Positions 13,035 to 27,110 of a stretch of DNA of 64,000 bases are shown piece by piece; positions within the stretch are counted from its first letter, which is position 1, and each line of letters begins with the position of its first letter. A model generated the notes under the pieces. The model saw only the letters and a list, made by a program, of their open reading frames with translations, had not been told where the DNA came from and did no database searches. The position numbers and the translations under genes are program-made. Source of the stretch: Anoplopoma fimbria (taxonomy: Eukaryota > Chordata > Actinopteri > Perciformes > Anoplopomatidae); assembly GCF_027596085.1 (NCBI RefSeq), contig NC_072465.1, positions 6,986,102 through 7,050,101 of the forward strand, in the 5' to 3' direction.

Positions 13035-16000
13035 GCCCCCCAAATCACTGTCCATTTACTAAATTCTCCCCTTTTCAATACTATATTCCTTCAGGGTCAC
13101 TAGAGTGGGAGTTAGAGAGGTGTCGCCACTGCATGCTTTTCCTTAAAAAACAGTCTAAATCCTCTGTGTGTGCAGAGTCTGTTAATTTAATCAAATTCCT
13201 TTGCAGCCATCCACTGGTCCCATTATTAATCCCATAAGACCCGGGGTCAGCACCGGGTCTACTGAAAGAAAACACTTTCAGAAAAGAAGAGCCGAGCACG
13301 TCTCCCCCACAATTCCTCACCTCTGTCCCCCCCCATCTTCATGCCTCTTCCTCATTAACCAAGAGGAAACAGGTCTGTCTCGAATCAGTCGTGCCTGAGG
13401 TGACATCCACACATGGCAGCAGACATAAAGACAGTTTGACAGCTGTAGAAATACACTGAGCTTTTTGGCAAAAATCAAATCCTCGGCCTCCCTGCTTTTT
13501 TTCTGATTTTAATGACTAGTCCGTCTTCCCCCCACTTCGGTTTAAATCTGCAACTGCGGCATACACCTGACAACCCTGACATTTGAGTGACAGGCAGGAT
13601 ATCCTACTATGTGACCCTGCAGCCCTCCTCTTGAGCAGCTCTGGCAGCGGGTAATGAGCTACGGGAGAGGTCGGAAGTATAGATTGCAAAGTGGCTAAAA
13701 TGCAGCTTTTGTTCAGAGTGAATTCCGAGATGGTAAAGACAAGAAACCAGTGGGGAGGAGGCATCCCGGGCCCAAAAGTTTTTTTTTCAGCGAGAGAAAA
13801 AGTTAGATAATTGCAGTTATCTCCACTTTATCCCGGTTTGAGGCAATGCTCTGCCTCGATGGCCCTTGAGGGGCTCCTCTTTGGAGCTGAGACCATAGTG
13901 GGTGTTCAGACCAAAAATAGCATGGTGTGAAAAAAAAAGTGGGTGCATGTTGCTACAGGTATGGAGGAGATTAAATATGATCTTTCTGAGTGATATATCT
14001 AGGAGTTTGAAGGCTTATCAGTTGTCAAAACACTGGACAATAGTTTTTACTACTAGAGGAATCTTATATCTTTAGTAAGTCATCCACCAAGGTAAGTGGC
14101 ATTAATATTATCCTCCTTCCTATCTACCATGAGGTTAATGGGAGAATATTCCAGGTCATCTTTATGCCGTTTCATTCATAGTGATAGAGAACTGTAATCG
14201 CAGTTGGTGTGCAGAGAAGATGGCTTTGCTAGATGGATGTTGCTGAAAAGGAGAAGATAATCAAGACTTTTTGTCTACAACTCGGGTCAGAGACCCGACT
14301 TCTTGCATTGCAACACAAACATTTTAAAGGTGTGTAGTTGATATCAAAACTAAGTTTGTAGATTGGTGTTGCCTGAGCAAGGGTGTCAGAAATAGGGGGT
14401 TGGAAGTGGAGAAGGGCCATTGGCCCCGCCAAATTACACCCCTGGCCCAATTTGATATGGCAGCTAGCCCAGGAAAATATTCAATAAATGGCGGTAATTC
14501 ACTGAGGAAAAGGTGTATTTGCATCAAATTGAAATGGAGCACCAAAACACCTTAATACAACCTTTCACATCAAAAAGAAAAAAAGAAAAAATCCATTTGG
14601 GGATTGTACCAAAGACCCAACAAACTTCACTGTGGGGGGAACTGCCTCGTTCTCACACTGTTTCGTGGCCCTGCAGGACTTAACAATTAACTGTCAATTT
14701 GGAATGACACCTATCACGGTTCCAGTCCGTCTTGTCCCACGAGGCAGCATTGATAGATTGTTACACTTTGCCAAACAGAACAAAATTCAGTTCCAATTAG
14801 TTAGCAGTTAATATGGCATGTTATCATTGGCCCTGTTGATGCAAAAAAAAGGTAAACATCGCTATAATTTTCAAATAATTTCCCATCATTTTCAATAAGC
14901 GGGTTTAAAGTTAAATTGTAAAAGGTGACTGCGTTTAAGTGGCTTCATCCATTCATTGTATTAGCAATTTGCATCTTGGACATTTTCAAAAAAACATCCA
15001 TCTTTCTTGACAGTACAATTTCTAAATCAACAGCACTTCCAGCTGAGCTTTGTTTCACTCTGCATTTACATCATGATAAAAGGCGCCTCTCTGTAACCAC
15101 TATGTGATAGAGATATGTTAACCTGATTTGGACAGGAAAACGCACCTAAAGTCTGTCTTTGGCTGCTCACTGCATAAACACTGCAGGCAAGCCACAGCTG
15201 TGAACAAGACAGAGCCTCTCGCGATCCTCACAGCCCCTGTCCTGCCCACATGATGTCTCTGAAAAAGAAAACATTTTAATTGTCACGCCAATTAAGCGAG
15301 ACAAGTCAAAACAGAGCTCTTGTGGAACCTCTGTGTGAGGAGAGAGTAATCTGCTTCCCCAGGCAAGTCGATCGTGAGAATGTGGACTATTCATCAGAGA
15401 TGTATGGCTTGTATCACAGCCAGAGAGAGTTCACTGAAAGGAAAATATTTGGGAACAGTGTGCGATTAACCACAGTCCATCACCACGGGGAACAGTGGGA
15501 GATTAATAGGTGCTCATCACAATTGGAGGGTGCTTTGAATTATTTTTAGCCCATTTACTACCAATCATGTACGTGTTAGATAACTGAAAACCTTTTTTTC
15601 TTCACCAAAACACACAACAGGTTGTATGTTTTTTCTACTTACAAGCAGGTTTTCATTCAGTTCTGTTTGAAAATATAATTACACAAGCTGGGAAAGATAA
15701 GACTCAATAAATCCTCAAACTTCTGGACCAGATATATGCAAACACAGGCTTTATTTGTAACTCAACTATATCAACTATTCTATTATAATAATTTTGACTA
15801 AAATCATAGCTTGCATGATATAAAACAAGGTAAAGTTCGCCCCACACTGACGTTGGGAGGATAACAATCTTAAAAAACACATCTTAGGTTGGATTATTGT
15901 AAGTAGTCATTTGTAGTTAAGTGAATGAGACATATATTGAAATTATCCTTAAAAGACATGCAGTTTATTATCAGCGTTTGTATAAACCACACTTTACTCT

Positions 16001-16709
16001 GCATCATAAGAGAGCTTTCACAGCTACAGTTTCAAGTAGTTTTCCTGACATAAAGGAGAGATAAGTCATAAATATCCACTCACTCCAAGGCCCAGTGTGG
16101 TTAACAATGATGTATTGCCGGCATGGACTCGTTTCTTCAGATGATATTCATCACAATCAACCTCAAGGCCCTTTTTATTTCCTAACAAGCAAGTGAAGGA
16201 TGAAGTCCGCGCCGAGGCTGCGGCTTCAGGTTCCACCCAAATAGAGCATTAAACAGAAGCACTTCCCTTCATAGCATTTATCTCTTCTGCCAATTCAAAC
16301 GTCTGACTCAATCAATTGTGTGCCAAATTAGAGAAAATAAAGACCTAAAGTAACCTAACTGCTGTATCTTTCATCTCCTGTGGGAATGGCATTTAATAAG
16401 AATGGATTGCTTTTGTGAGCAAGCAGCAGACCTTACGTGAGACACACAAACCACTGACAAAAGTATGATGATGTCCACAGGCTTATCAACACACATTTGG
16501 TATCGCATGAAAGCATTCATCGCAACAAATCATAAAGGGGAATTAAAAAGGAGAGGAAACTCTCTGACAGGTAAACGATCAGGTGTGTCAGCGATTGTCC
16601 CGGGTCATGACAGCTCTTTTCAGAACTTCCCCTCTGGTTAACGCATGAAAGTGAATGTTCTCCACATCTCAAGAGACAGAACATTGCCAAGCAGCGGAAG
16701 TACGTTGCT

Positions 16710-16725
16710 AAGAGAGAGAGAGAGG

Positions 16726-16774
<49 letters not shown>
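16710..16774 (+). repeat. (AG)n microsatellite
   Basis: About 65 bases of AG repeats with two interruptions near the 5' end (GGGAGAAA). The 93-codon frame across it is a simple-repeat artefact. Confidence 0.92.
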
Positions 16775-16776
<2 letters not shown>

Positions 16777-17540
16777 GGGGGACGTGTTAAACTAAGAGAG
16801 ATGAACAGCCCCAGCTGTGAGAAGAGTCATCGCTGCATCTATCAGCGATTCTGGTGTCTGCCAGCTATTTTAGAACTTGACACAACTTGGATCTTGGAGG
16901 AGGATTTTCTTGCTGCCATGTTTTGACAAGGTGAAAATAGCAAACTGATATTACACAAATCAAACAACACATCATTTTAAAAAAGAACATTGCTTATGCT
17001 TCCTTGTTGGTTTGATTTCAGTTGGCTTTCTTGTGCTGCTAAACCAGCCAGAAGACACTTTTTTTTCCTTCCAACCATGGAAATTCTTAGAAAACATGGA
17101 GTTGTCATAAATAAAGATCTAAGTTAACGAAGTCTTTTTTAATGCGGAGTTCGTCTCCTTGAAACAAAAACCTGCTGGTAAGAGGACAGATATAGGTCAA
17201 CTTGCACCACAGAAGCATTGTTCCTGATGACCACAACCAGCAGGATCGCTCACTGTCACACTCAACAAGTGTCCGAATATAAACCAAGAGCACCCACCCC
17301 GTTCCTGCAAGCCCAGCAAAATTCGTATTTTGTAGTGCACTTTCTTTTGGAAACTAATAGCTCAAAACCTAAAAACTTCACTTGATTTATTTCCGCATGC
17401 TCCGGCGAAGCCAATGAGTCCTAAAGTGCCTTGGAGCTTAACCCGCAAACAAAAACACATGACTGAGCTTTAACGTGGGCTGGCGGCCCCAACGGACTCA
17501 CTGAAGAGTTAATTCCACAGTGCATTCCATCCCCACAGCG

Positions 17541-17720
17541 TGTCATTAAAAAGCGCCGCATCTCACCTATAACCACCATTTATCTCTCCACCGCTAATTA
17601 GTTACGATCAATTACCTTTACTCAATGCTGCTTCCACATTTAGGAAAACAGGAAGAGCTGCTTATTCATGACTGCTCTTTTGCCAGTCTTTTAAATATTC
17701 CCTCGGGTTGGTTTCACTGG
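17541..17720. promoter_or_regulatory. Candidate intronic regulatory element (inferred)
   Basis: Repeat-free sequence with a palindromic homeodomain-type CTAATTAG at 17594-17601, a nearby CAATTACC, and TTATTCATGA. Conserved elements of developmental genes often look like this, but no comparison was possible. Confidence 0.22.
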
Positions 17721-18603
17721 CTAGGGCCTTTTTTTTTTCATCAGGGAGGCTTCCATTATAAAGCCATCCCTCACTACGAGGTCCAACGTGTGACAGAGGT
17801 GGGAGCTTGGACCCCCTTGAACCCTCTCTCTGGTCGCTAACTGTGACTGAAAAAAAGGGAAGTTAACTGGCTTAATTACAGGCCTTTAAAATAGTAAACA
17901 CTCGTCACAGTTGAGTTGCATTAGTGAGCTCCGTCTGACAGAGTTAAGAGCAGAAGAGGGGAAACACTGCAAAGGTGGGTGATGACATCAGTCATTACCT
18001 GAGGTGGTGTTGGGAAGTTTGTTCTTGCAGTAAAGGCGGCGGGAAGACAACCACAACGGTGACAAATGTATGGGTGGCAGACTGATTACACACCAGTAGA
18101 GCTGAACTCCAGTTTAGTGACAGAATATGGGCGCGTCCAACAGTGTACAGTTACCGACGGGACTTTCTACCCTGGAAACAAACTTTTTCAACGCATTCTG
18201 AAACTCTGTTCCTCAGTGAGCACCCTATCAGTCTTCCATTTCCACCCTGGAAGATAAAACATAAGCAAGTCGAAACTGGGAAGGTGGGAGACGAGTCGGG
18301 TTAGAACCTGATCCACACTGCGGCCCATGAGAGAGACTTTGGAGAGCTTGGAGGGAAAGACGTAGGAGTGAAATCCAAGCCTGCATCTCTTCCTCTCTCT
18401 TGTCCCCCTTTTCTCTGTCTCGCCCTCCCTCTGTCAGAGCGGTTCATCTCGGACTCCGGGCCCGTTTGTCTTCTCGGAGAAAGGAAATGCAAAGTAGGCT
18501 GCCTCCGAAAACTCTGGGAAACGCCACAGGACGTCCCTGGGGGGCGAAATTAAATACCTCCACTAAGATCCACACAGTAAAGTGGCAATAAAGTATTCAT
18601 TAA

Positions 18604-18619
18604 CCCCCCCCCCCCCCCC
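18604..18619 (+). repeat. Poly-C tract (16 bases)
   Basis: A homopolymer flanked by CATTAA and ATTGAAGG. Prone to length error in sequencing. Confidence 0.88.
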
Positions 18620-19253
18620 ATTGAAGGCCTGAGCAGGGAAACAAGCAACTGAGTTAATAAGTCAAACACAGACTTAGCGCACTCATCTCATCTGAAGATT
18701 TACAAAACAATGAGAGGAGCTCAAGAGCGTGTACGTCCCGCTCAGACAAGCAGGGAGATCAGAGAATCAAAGACGGGGGGCTGAGTGATTTGAACTAAGT
18801 AAGCAACATTTGGGCATTACTAAACAGTTTCACGAACAGCACCCCTTAATACTCGTAATCCGTGCGCTTTCACATTGCAACACATGGCCCACTACTGGTT
18901 TGGCAGCATGCCAGGCTGGAGCGGAGGATGTAAACATTCTCCTCTTGACTTTCATTTTCCCTCCATGTAGAGGAGCTCATTTTTCACCTCCATTCTGGGC
19001 TGCTGTCCTCCCTTTGCAGCTCCACAGTGGTGCTCCTTGGACCAGGACTGAGAAATCTATAGGCAGCATAGAGAAAGACCTGCGGGACACTGGGCGCCGC
19101 ATTCATTGACAAAAAAAGGCCCGATGCCAGTTTGACGCCCACCCCCAGGTCTCACAGAATGCGTATGAACTTCTGTGAATAAGAGGCAAACCTACACAAA
19201 CACCCCTGCGGCTATAGGACCTTCACAGAGGGGAAGAGTGTGTGGGCGACGTC

Positions 19254-19271
19254 AAACAACAACAACAACAA
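19254..19271 (+). repeat. (AAC)n trinucleotide repeat
   Basis: Six AAC units just before AGGGGAGTTG. Confidence 0.85.
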
Positions 19272-22200
19272 GGGGAGTTGCATGCCAGGGTTCCTGTTTT
19301 TCACTCCTCCACCAATCAAGCGGCGGCGGCAACGCCACCGCAGGAGGGGGCCTGAAAGGATGGGTCGCTGACAAAAAAAACGCCTGTCGGGGGGTCACCG
19401 CTGGCCCTGGCCCGGCCTCAATGGATGTAAATGAGAGTCCATCCCCACACATTGCAATTAACACCTACTCCACCAACAGGCAGCAATAGGGAAATCTTCA
19501 AATCAGCATTTCAAAACCACACCACTACAAAGGCATCAAAGTGCATGCATTGTAATATGCCTGAGTGCTCCTCTGGCCTAAACTCTTCAGTGTGTCTTCC
19601 AAACAGCCTCATTTCCCCCCTTACAAAAGTGGAATAGTATATGACCTCATCACTGACCAGATGAGGAGGTGGGAAGCGAGAACAAACGTGCTGAAAGGCG
19701 TAGAATCGGAGGGTTGGGTGAATCGCTGACTGCAATTTACTCTTAAGACGCTGCAGTGAGCTCTGAAACAATGGTCAGTGTAGCATCTAGTTTCTGGGGT
19801 CTAAACATAAACAGAAAACTACTTCTCCTCTGACTTTCTGACAAAACATATGAGTATGGCTTGATATTGAGTACATGTCGATTTAAAATGCGAGTAATAA
19901 AAGTCAAAATGCTGCAATGGATCAGTATTTTTTTCATGTAGGTTCAAATTTTCTAAACTTTGGCTGAGATTGAAAAGAACCCTCAGTAATTTTCAGATAT
20001 TGGGCTACGACTGGACATGATTTATTGGCATCATGTTAACTTAACTTTTGTAGTCAGTATTTCATAAAAGAAAGATTTAGTGCAATGCAACCATAAATAA
20101 CTTTTTTACTATTTTATTCAATGAATATCTTTTGTATTCCAACAAATCTAGTAACACTACAGCTGATCCAAACATATGCTCCTCTCATTTTTTAGCCCTA
20201 CAACAAATTCTGATATGATGGAATTTCCACTGTACCATTTTGTACATGTTACAAGTTATTTATAAACACTAAATCATCCCCGTCCAACAAGATGTTGGAC
20301 GCATTTTTTCAAGTGAAGAAAATGTTCAAATGTTGGAAACTGTGTTTTCAGGGTGAATGCACAGTCCAAGCATATGTGCAATATATTTCTGCCTCAAGTG
20401 CAGAACAAACATTCAGCTGTACTTGCAAAATGCAATGCCTTTCATTTTTTGCATGATCTGCAAATGTCACACAATTTCTTTCTGCCTTATTCTGGGGTCA
20501 CGGCGCAGTGCACCGTCTCAGTCACGGTGTATTTACTGTAGACCTCATAGAAGAGAGGTCATATTAGAGGGCCAGAGTCTCTGAGGCAGCGAGACGCATC
20601 TGAAACTCAATCCCCCACTGACAGAGGGTGAGAAATTATGTTGAGGTTGTAGATCAGAGGCGAGGGCAGCGGCCTTGACCTCTTCAGTCAGGCTCGTGGA
20701 CCCCCACTTGACCTTTCTGAAAAACTCCCATATACTTAACCTCTTCAGGGATCTACACATGCATGGAGACGGGCATTGAGCACTCGCACTCCTATTTATT
20801 GGCCAGGAAGAACACCTTCCATATAAAATAGGTCCACGTTATAATATCATAGCCATAAACTTTAAAATTGGCAACATCAGTCTACAAATGAAGAACCACC
20901 TTCCATACACATGTCCATGACACATGATAATCACTTCCAAGACACAGTAAGAACGTCTTTCCAGAGCAGCTAATGTGAGCAAAACAGTCGATGTGATTCA
21001 GAGAACCTACAACCGCTGAAAGGGAGTGACTCTGCTGCTCAGATCGGAGCGCTGTAACCAACTGGGAGCCGGGAGGAAGGAAGGAACGAGAGTGAACAAG
21101 TAATAACTTGGAGCGAACGAGGCGTCTTCTTGTACCTTATATGGAGCAGGGAGGGGAGCGCGGTGCTGTGGAGAAGTAAGGGGGCGCATATCATTTCAAA
21201 GACTGGTATGCCAGCTCTGGGCTTTGAATGTGATATGAGTAAGCTACGGACAGCCAGTGGACCCAGTGGAGGGAGTTGATGCAGAGGTGGAAGACAAGGC
21301 AGTTCGACAGGTTCTGGATGAGTTGTACAGTAGGGAGGACTTTGATGGGAGGGAACCGTCAAAGCCCGGATGGAAGATGACTAAACTTGAATACCATTCA
21401 CATTCTCAAGCACCAAAGATTAAATGCGTTTCCTTTTCTGCTGATCTAAGACAAAACAAGTTACCTTTGAGTAGCTAAATGGTGGTCAATGGGGCTCAAT
21501 ATCACCCGTTTGTCAATACGACAAGACAAAGAAGCATTGTAACACTTAGAAGAATTAACAAGTCTATTACATTCCTATGCGTAAACCTTTTATGAAACTT
21601 GGGTGCAGGATTGACTTGGATCCATGGCGGTGTCTAATCCGCCTGGACCATTATTCTACCTGACACCTTAATCTGCCACAAGAGAAACATTAGTGCTAAG
21701 AATATACAGTGTTCAGCCCCAGCGGCGTTGCGGGAGACAAAGCCAGTCTGAGTCCTCAACCTGTTTATCCAGTCCCCAGTAATGCCCTGTTTTCACAGGT
21801 GAGAAAAGACACCAAATCCCACAGGAAGTTTTAATCATGCCACCTAGAAAAATAGGGACCAACCTTGAAGCTTGGCAGGTGTGCTAGATACCAAGTCGCA
21901 GGCTCAGATTGAGCAATATGTTGAGCCTGAGAACGCTGCATCGTTATGGGTTTACAGTTTTCTGAACAAAGGGGTGGTCCAACAACAAAAGATGGCGAGT
22001 GACAGTCTTCTCCGTATCACTGAAAAGATTAATTGAAGTTTAATCGCAAGTGACAGGGCTCCCATGATGTGACACACATGGTATCCAGTATTGAGAAAAT
22101 AACCAAGTACATAAGATCGACCATGTGGAATCGTTTACAGTTCCGACATGTTTGCCTGTATTCTGCACGAACATAAATGCGCCAGCTCTGCTCTGTTTGT

Positions 22201-23079
22201 AATCGTTGCTCTAACTCTGTAGCTTTGGCCGTTTCATGTAAAGCTGGCTTAAAATACAAAAAAACTGACAATTGTAGTTCCATAAATAAATAAAAAAAAC
22301 ACATTGGAGGAGATGTTGCATCGATGGGGAGAAAGTGATTCACGGTATCTGGACAATTTGGCTGGTATTTTTCCGGTCCAGTGAAGAGAGGTTGGGTGGG
22401 TGGGGGTGGGGCAACAGATGCAACAACATGCCTGTGAAAGACAAGACGGACAGACAACACTGGGTCCTCAGTCCTTTCGAGAGACGATCTTGGTTTCACC
22501 GGAGCCCAGACACTGACAGAGCCCGTAACCCGACGCAGGAGGCTGTTCCACAGGTGAAACCCTGACCAAAGAGGGGAACACCCGGCTCTCAACACAACAT
22601 ATCCCTCTTCCTGCTAAAAGAGAGCAGGGCCTTCCATGCCAGGAATCCCAAACACCCCGGGCCTCCGTGCATTTACTGCCTTTCCCATGCCAGGGGAAGA
22701 GAAATGAGCAGGAGAGGGGAGACGGACAGAACTGCTGCAGGAAACTGAGCATCCAAGGATGAGTTCGACTATATTTAGACGGCACTTTGTCACATTCAGT
22801 CTCCTTTTGCCCACAGTTATCCCATGAATTTGTATAAGAGCCGTGCTAACACATATTACACATCCAGCACCCATTGGCCAGATGTTTGAGAATCAGGAGA
22901 CAAGCACTGCTACTTGTTACTTTTTAATCAAACATTAGGACCACCCAAACTGCCTGCGATACATTTTACAACCTCACGGCCATACGGTCTGAGAATCAGG
23001 TTTAGCGAGGTGCCAAGTGGCGCTATTCTATAACACTCGAGCACAATGACTCGATTCATCAGCCATCATAAAGAAAGGG

Positions 23080-23080
<1 letters not shown>

Positions 23081-23174
<94 letters not shown>
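23081..23174 (+). repeat. Long perfect (TG)n array, about 47 units
   Basis: 94 bases of uninterrupted TG. In the sense of the semaphorin transcript it is (CA)n. Long alternating purine-pyrimidine tracts can adopt left-handed DNA and are highly length-variable. All reading frames across it are simple-repeat artefacts. Confidence 0.95.
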
Positions 23175-23177
<3 letters not shown>

Positions 23178-26100
23178 TTAACAACCATGGGAAGAAGAGA
23201 ATAAAACCGATATTCCATCAGCGGCGGGTGGGAGGCGCAGACAGCGCTGATGGTTTGGCGGAAAACAGCTACGAGATGACACTGTGACCACGATTTTATT
23301 TGCAGAGGGAAGCTGGCAGCATCGGAGACGGACACGAGATTGCTGCTGGATTCAGGGGCAACCTGCTGAAAGGTGCCAACAGGCTCGTCTTTTTTTGAGG
23401 AATATCACACGTACGTCCCACACATACACCTGACAGGGAGAGAGGGGTGAGAATAGGCGCAGTACTGCCTTCTATAACACCGAAGCACATGGATGACAGA
23501 TTAGGACACTTTTATGGAGACCAATTTGTGCCACATTGAAATGCAAATACTTTTAATTATTGTCGTGTTGAGAAAATGCTCAAATGAAATGCAAAACTTT
23601 GATGTTGATAAATTTCTATGCCGAATAGCAAAGAGTGGAGGGTTTCTTTAAAAGCATAAAATGCTATGAGTTTGTTTCAGAACTGTGTGAGGCTCACTTT
23701 GAAATACCATCTTTACAGGTTTATTGAATTCCAGTGGAGTCGTGCTTTAAATGTCACTAAACACCAAAATGCACTGTTGCTTTTTTTTTTCTCCAGCTGT
23801 CCTCTTGTTTGTATTCCAATGCAAACAATGTACCATTTGGTCTGGAAATAAAATGCAATCATGGTCCCATCAGTCATCTGCCCAATAGGGGGACATAGTT
23901 TATGTCAAAGCGCTTCACAGGCAGATAGCTAATCGATTCCTGATTCCTGACCTGTCAACCTGAGACCATTGGACATTTGAGTAATAATATAGATATATAA
24001 CATTTTACATCATCCATGCCCCTTGTTTGGACGAGGACCGCGGATGGTCAACAATCACATGTCATTTTAGCACGATAGTTGCATCATTTTGATTAAATGC
24101 AATGAAGAGCACCATGACAGTTTGCGATATACAGCTATCGATCAGAAGCTAGCTTTGTGAAAGAGATAAATGCATGTCAAGGTGGTCTACATTCATTTCT
24201 GACATAAAAAAGGCATGTGTACCATGCGTGAACTTCACATTATTCCACAGTGATTTAAAAGTGACACCAATTCCACTCCATATAGTTTTGGGAGGTGCTG
24301 TTAAGTTCTCCCAGAAACAAACACACCCAAGTTAGGTAGAAGAGATCACAATTCTTAAGTCATGTGGACTACAGTGAAGGATTAGCACTGTTCCTGGAAC
24401 TCAGACTAGATCTAACAACAAAGCCCCGGTTTTGCTTCACCGGCGCACTGTCACATTTGAAATGCTTTACACATTTAAGGATGGCTTCGAGCCACCCGGG
24501 ACCTGTCCATAAAGTGACACTCCTGACAGCTGGATCGCAGCAGAGCGCGAGTCGTGCTGGACCAAGCTGCGTTTGCACTTAAGCCGCCGTCACCACCCTG
24601 CCGACTGTGTTCAATGGTTAACCGCAGTGCTGCAAATGACTGCTGTGTGCCTGCTGAGGGAGAGGAGAGTTTTACACTAAATATAACCTGGCTTAGTTGC
24701 TGCGGATGGAAGCTGAGGTCTGGGACCAGGCCAAAGTAACAGTGGTTTTCAATGCTTTGTCAGTCAGGACTCTGCTGCCGTGGGGATACATGGACTCAGA
24801 CCTCACAAACAGTAATTACAGATCACAGCTGAAAAACATCAGCAGCGGTGCCATACTACTGTGGCAGTGGTTTCGTGGCTTCTGCTTGTGGTTCACCAAC
24901 GCTGCAATATTAAAGTTAGGCCGAAGGTGTGCCAGTATGCTTGAGGTATCCTGCAAATTAGACGGCCACTTAACAGGAGGTTATAGGTGACGATCACGTT
25001 GCATTTACTTTGTAGAGCAGCAAAAGTGGCCTGGGTACAAAAGAAAGAAACCACATTATAGTTAGCTCAGGCACACAGTCAATATTGAGTAAACTCTCGG
25101 CTCCAGCCTCGAAAAAATGCAAAGCTGACATAGCCAATCAGGTCAGTGCTGATAACAGCGTGAGAGACCTCTGACCACTAATGTGTTCCTCTGGAGCGCA
25201 CAGAAGAAAGTGGCCACTGGAATATATTGTGCTAACGACGGTAATAACAGCTTAAACATTTACTAGCACAAGTGACAGGACAGCAAGCCCAGAGATGAAC
25301 TGATAGCAAACTGCTGACTAATCATAACAACTAGCTCACTTCTAAGCTGCTTTTTAGCTCACATTTTCACTTTTAATCCCTTATCTGTTGTTATTCCTGG
25401 GCATTAAAAGTTAAAAAAAAAATCCTAACTACTGCATAACAAGGGCCGACACATATCAGAATGCCTGGCATTTAACCCCAAAGGAGAGTCTCTGACCCTC
25501 TACGCTGCCACCCACCCACACAAACGCACTCACCCACACCCATCCGCACACACCCGATATAGACTAAAGACTTTGCTGAGGAGTTAAAATAGGAGCCTGC
25601 TGTTAGCCCTTGACAGGAGGGCGTGCAGATGAGAAATATCTGGAATAATGACGGGCCGGAGTTGCTTCCCTTTTTGCCGCCACCTGCCCCCGACAGCGGT
25701 GAGGTTGTGCTTTATTGTGGCAAAGTTGACCCACATTCTAGGTGTCCGTGTGGATTTGGCCTCGTACGTACTGGGGAGGGAGGGGAGGGAGCGTGCTGTA
25801 ATCTTTATGATGTTATGGCATTTAAAGAACTCTTCCTTTGTGCTGAGGTTGTCAAAGCGGCCGTTTCAGATTTCATTAACACCAAGTGAGTAGAAGGCGT
25901 GAGGGCCGCTGTGTTAATTCTCACACGGCCTTTTGTGGCACAAGACGCGGCGCCGCCCTCGGCTGTAGATTACGTCTGCGTGGCTTTTCAAAGTGAACAT
26001 TTACAACGGTGGGGATTCTTGACCCTGTGCCTCTGTTTATTCTGAACCAATGTTTACCTGCTGTCTGTTTATCTAAGCAGCCTGAGAACAGCCCTCGTTT

Positions 26101-26789
26101 AAAGATCTCTGAAATGTCACTAGAGGCTTCCAGTTGCAAGTTGGCTCTTCCATGTAAACAATGGCATATAAAGCTGGGGCAGCGCCTGGATTCGATTTTG
26201 AATGGACTGTAGTAAAATGATGTTTTGTGAGTGAATGAAGTTGCGGCAGCCCAGATGAGGCAGAGGTTTATGTGTGGTATGGGGCCTGAAATAGCAGAGC
26301 CATAAGCATGGATTTAGATTGGGATCTTCTTAACGCATGAACTCAAATATGTCAAAGAGGGGGATGTGGGTTAACAACAGCAATGTTGCACTCTCTGCCA
26401 AACTCTGCATGGCAAAACTTCCCTCGAGTGCTCTGTCCGTTCAGAAACTGTACTTCACAGTGTGATACGACAGCAGGAATCTAAAAAAGAAAACCTGCAC
26501 ATATAAATCACCTCTTAATGGATTTACGCCACTAAAGGCACTAGCATGACTTAGGAGTCTCACGGAGAGGCGATGCTCTCACACAACCCTTTCACATGTT
26601 AATTCAGTATTTCACCTCACTGATGGACAGCTTTGAAAACATGGGCTGATTTGGCGGCACTAAATTCAAACAGTTTAACTTTGTTCTACAATTTTCCTCC
26701 CGGACACAAGGAACAATCAAATGCTCACTAATTTAAGGACCTATATAGCTCCAGAGAACTTAAAGAAATTATTAAAAAACACAAAAAAA

Positions 26790-27110
26790 TGCTACTGCAA
26801 AGACTAGTTGATTAATCCGTAAGTCAAAGACGGAAAAGTATTTTGGCAATTGATTAACCATTTTAGCAATATGGATAAACATACGCAAACTCCAGTTTCT
26901 CAAATTTAATGATTTAGTGATTACGTCAAACTTAGAGTATTTCAGTTTTTGGACTGTTTGTTGAATAAATAATATCGCCTTGAGCTGTAGGATATTCTAG
27001 AAAGACATCTTATCACTATTTTCTGACATTTCATAGGAAAAACAAGGAATTGATTCGCCAAAAGAATTATTGGCAGATCTATCAATAAGGAAATTAATCT
27101 TTAGATGAAG
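26790..27110 (+). mobile_element. Diverged copy of an ATTA-rich teleost DNA-transposon-like repeat
   Basis: The edges carry GATTAAT-type motifs (GTTGATTAATCC near 26810, TCAATAAGGAAATTAATC near 27080). The interior keeps landmarks I recognise from a common fish repeat: TTTTTGGACTGTTTGTTGAA, CGCCTTGAGCTGTAGGA and CACTATTTTCTGACATTT followed by ATAG. It is non-autonomous, without an ORF, and strongly diverged. Exact ends and superfamily are uncertain. Confidence 0.5.

Noticed and set aside
13233..13260. Short inverted repeat GACCCGG...CCGGGTC
   Set aside because: A 7-bp stem with an 8-base loop is expected by chance in 64 kb.
22029..22595. 188-codon minus-strand frame
   Set aside because: Longest frame in the window, but no recognisable domain, biased low-complexity patches, overlapping frames on both strands and no splice or expression context. 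Judged a chance frame.
23066..23335. His/Thr- and Val/Cys-repeat proteins over dinucleotide arrays (also at 4.0, 28.1 and 55.9 kb)
   Set aside because: Pure microsatellite translation.
25623..25889. Possible exon: 88-codon frame ending beside GTGAGT
   Set aside because: The frame has no family likeness and lacks an acceptor. The GTGAGT lies at a natural stop, and the DNA looks like unique non-coding sequence.
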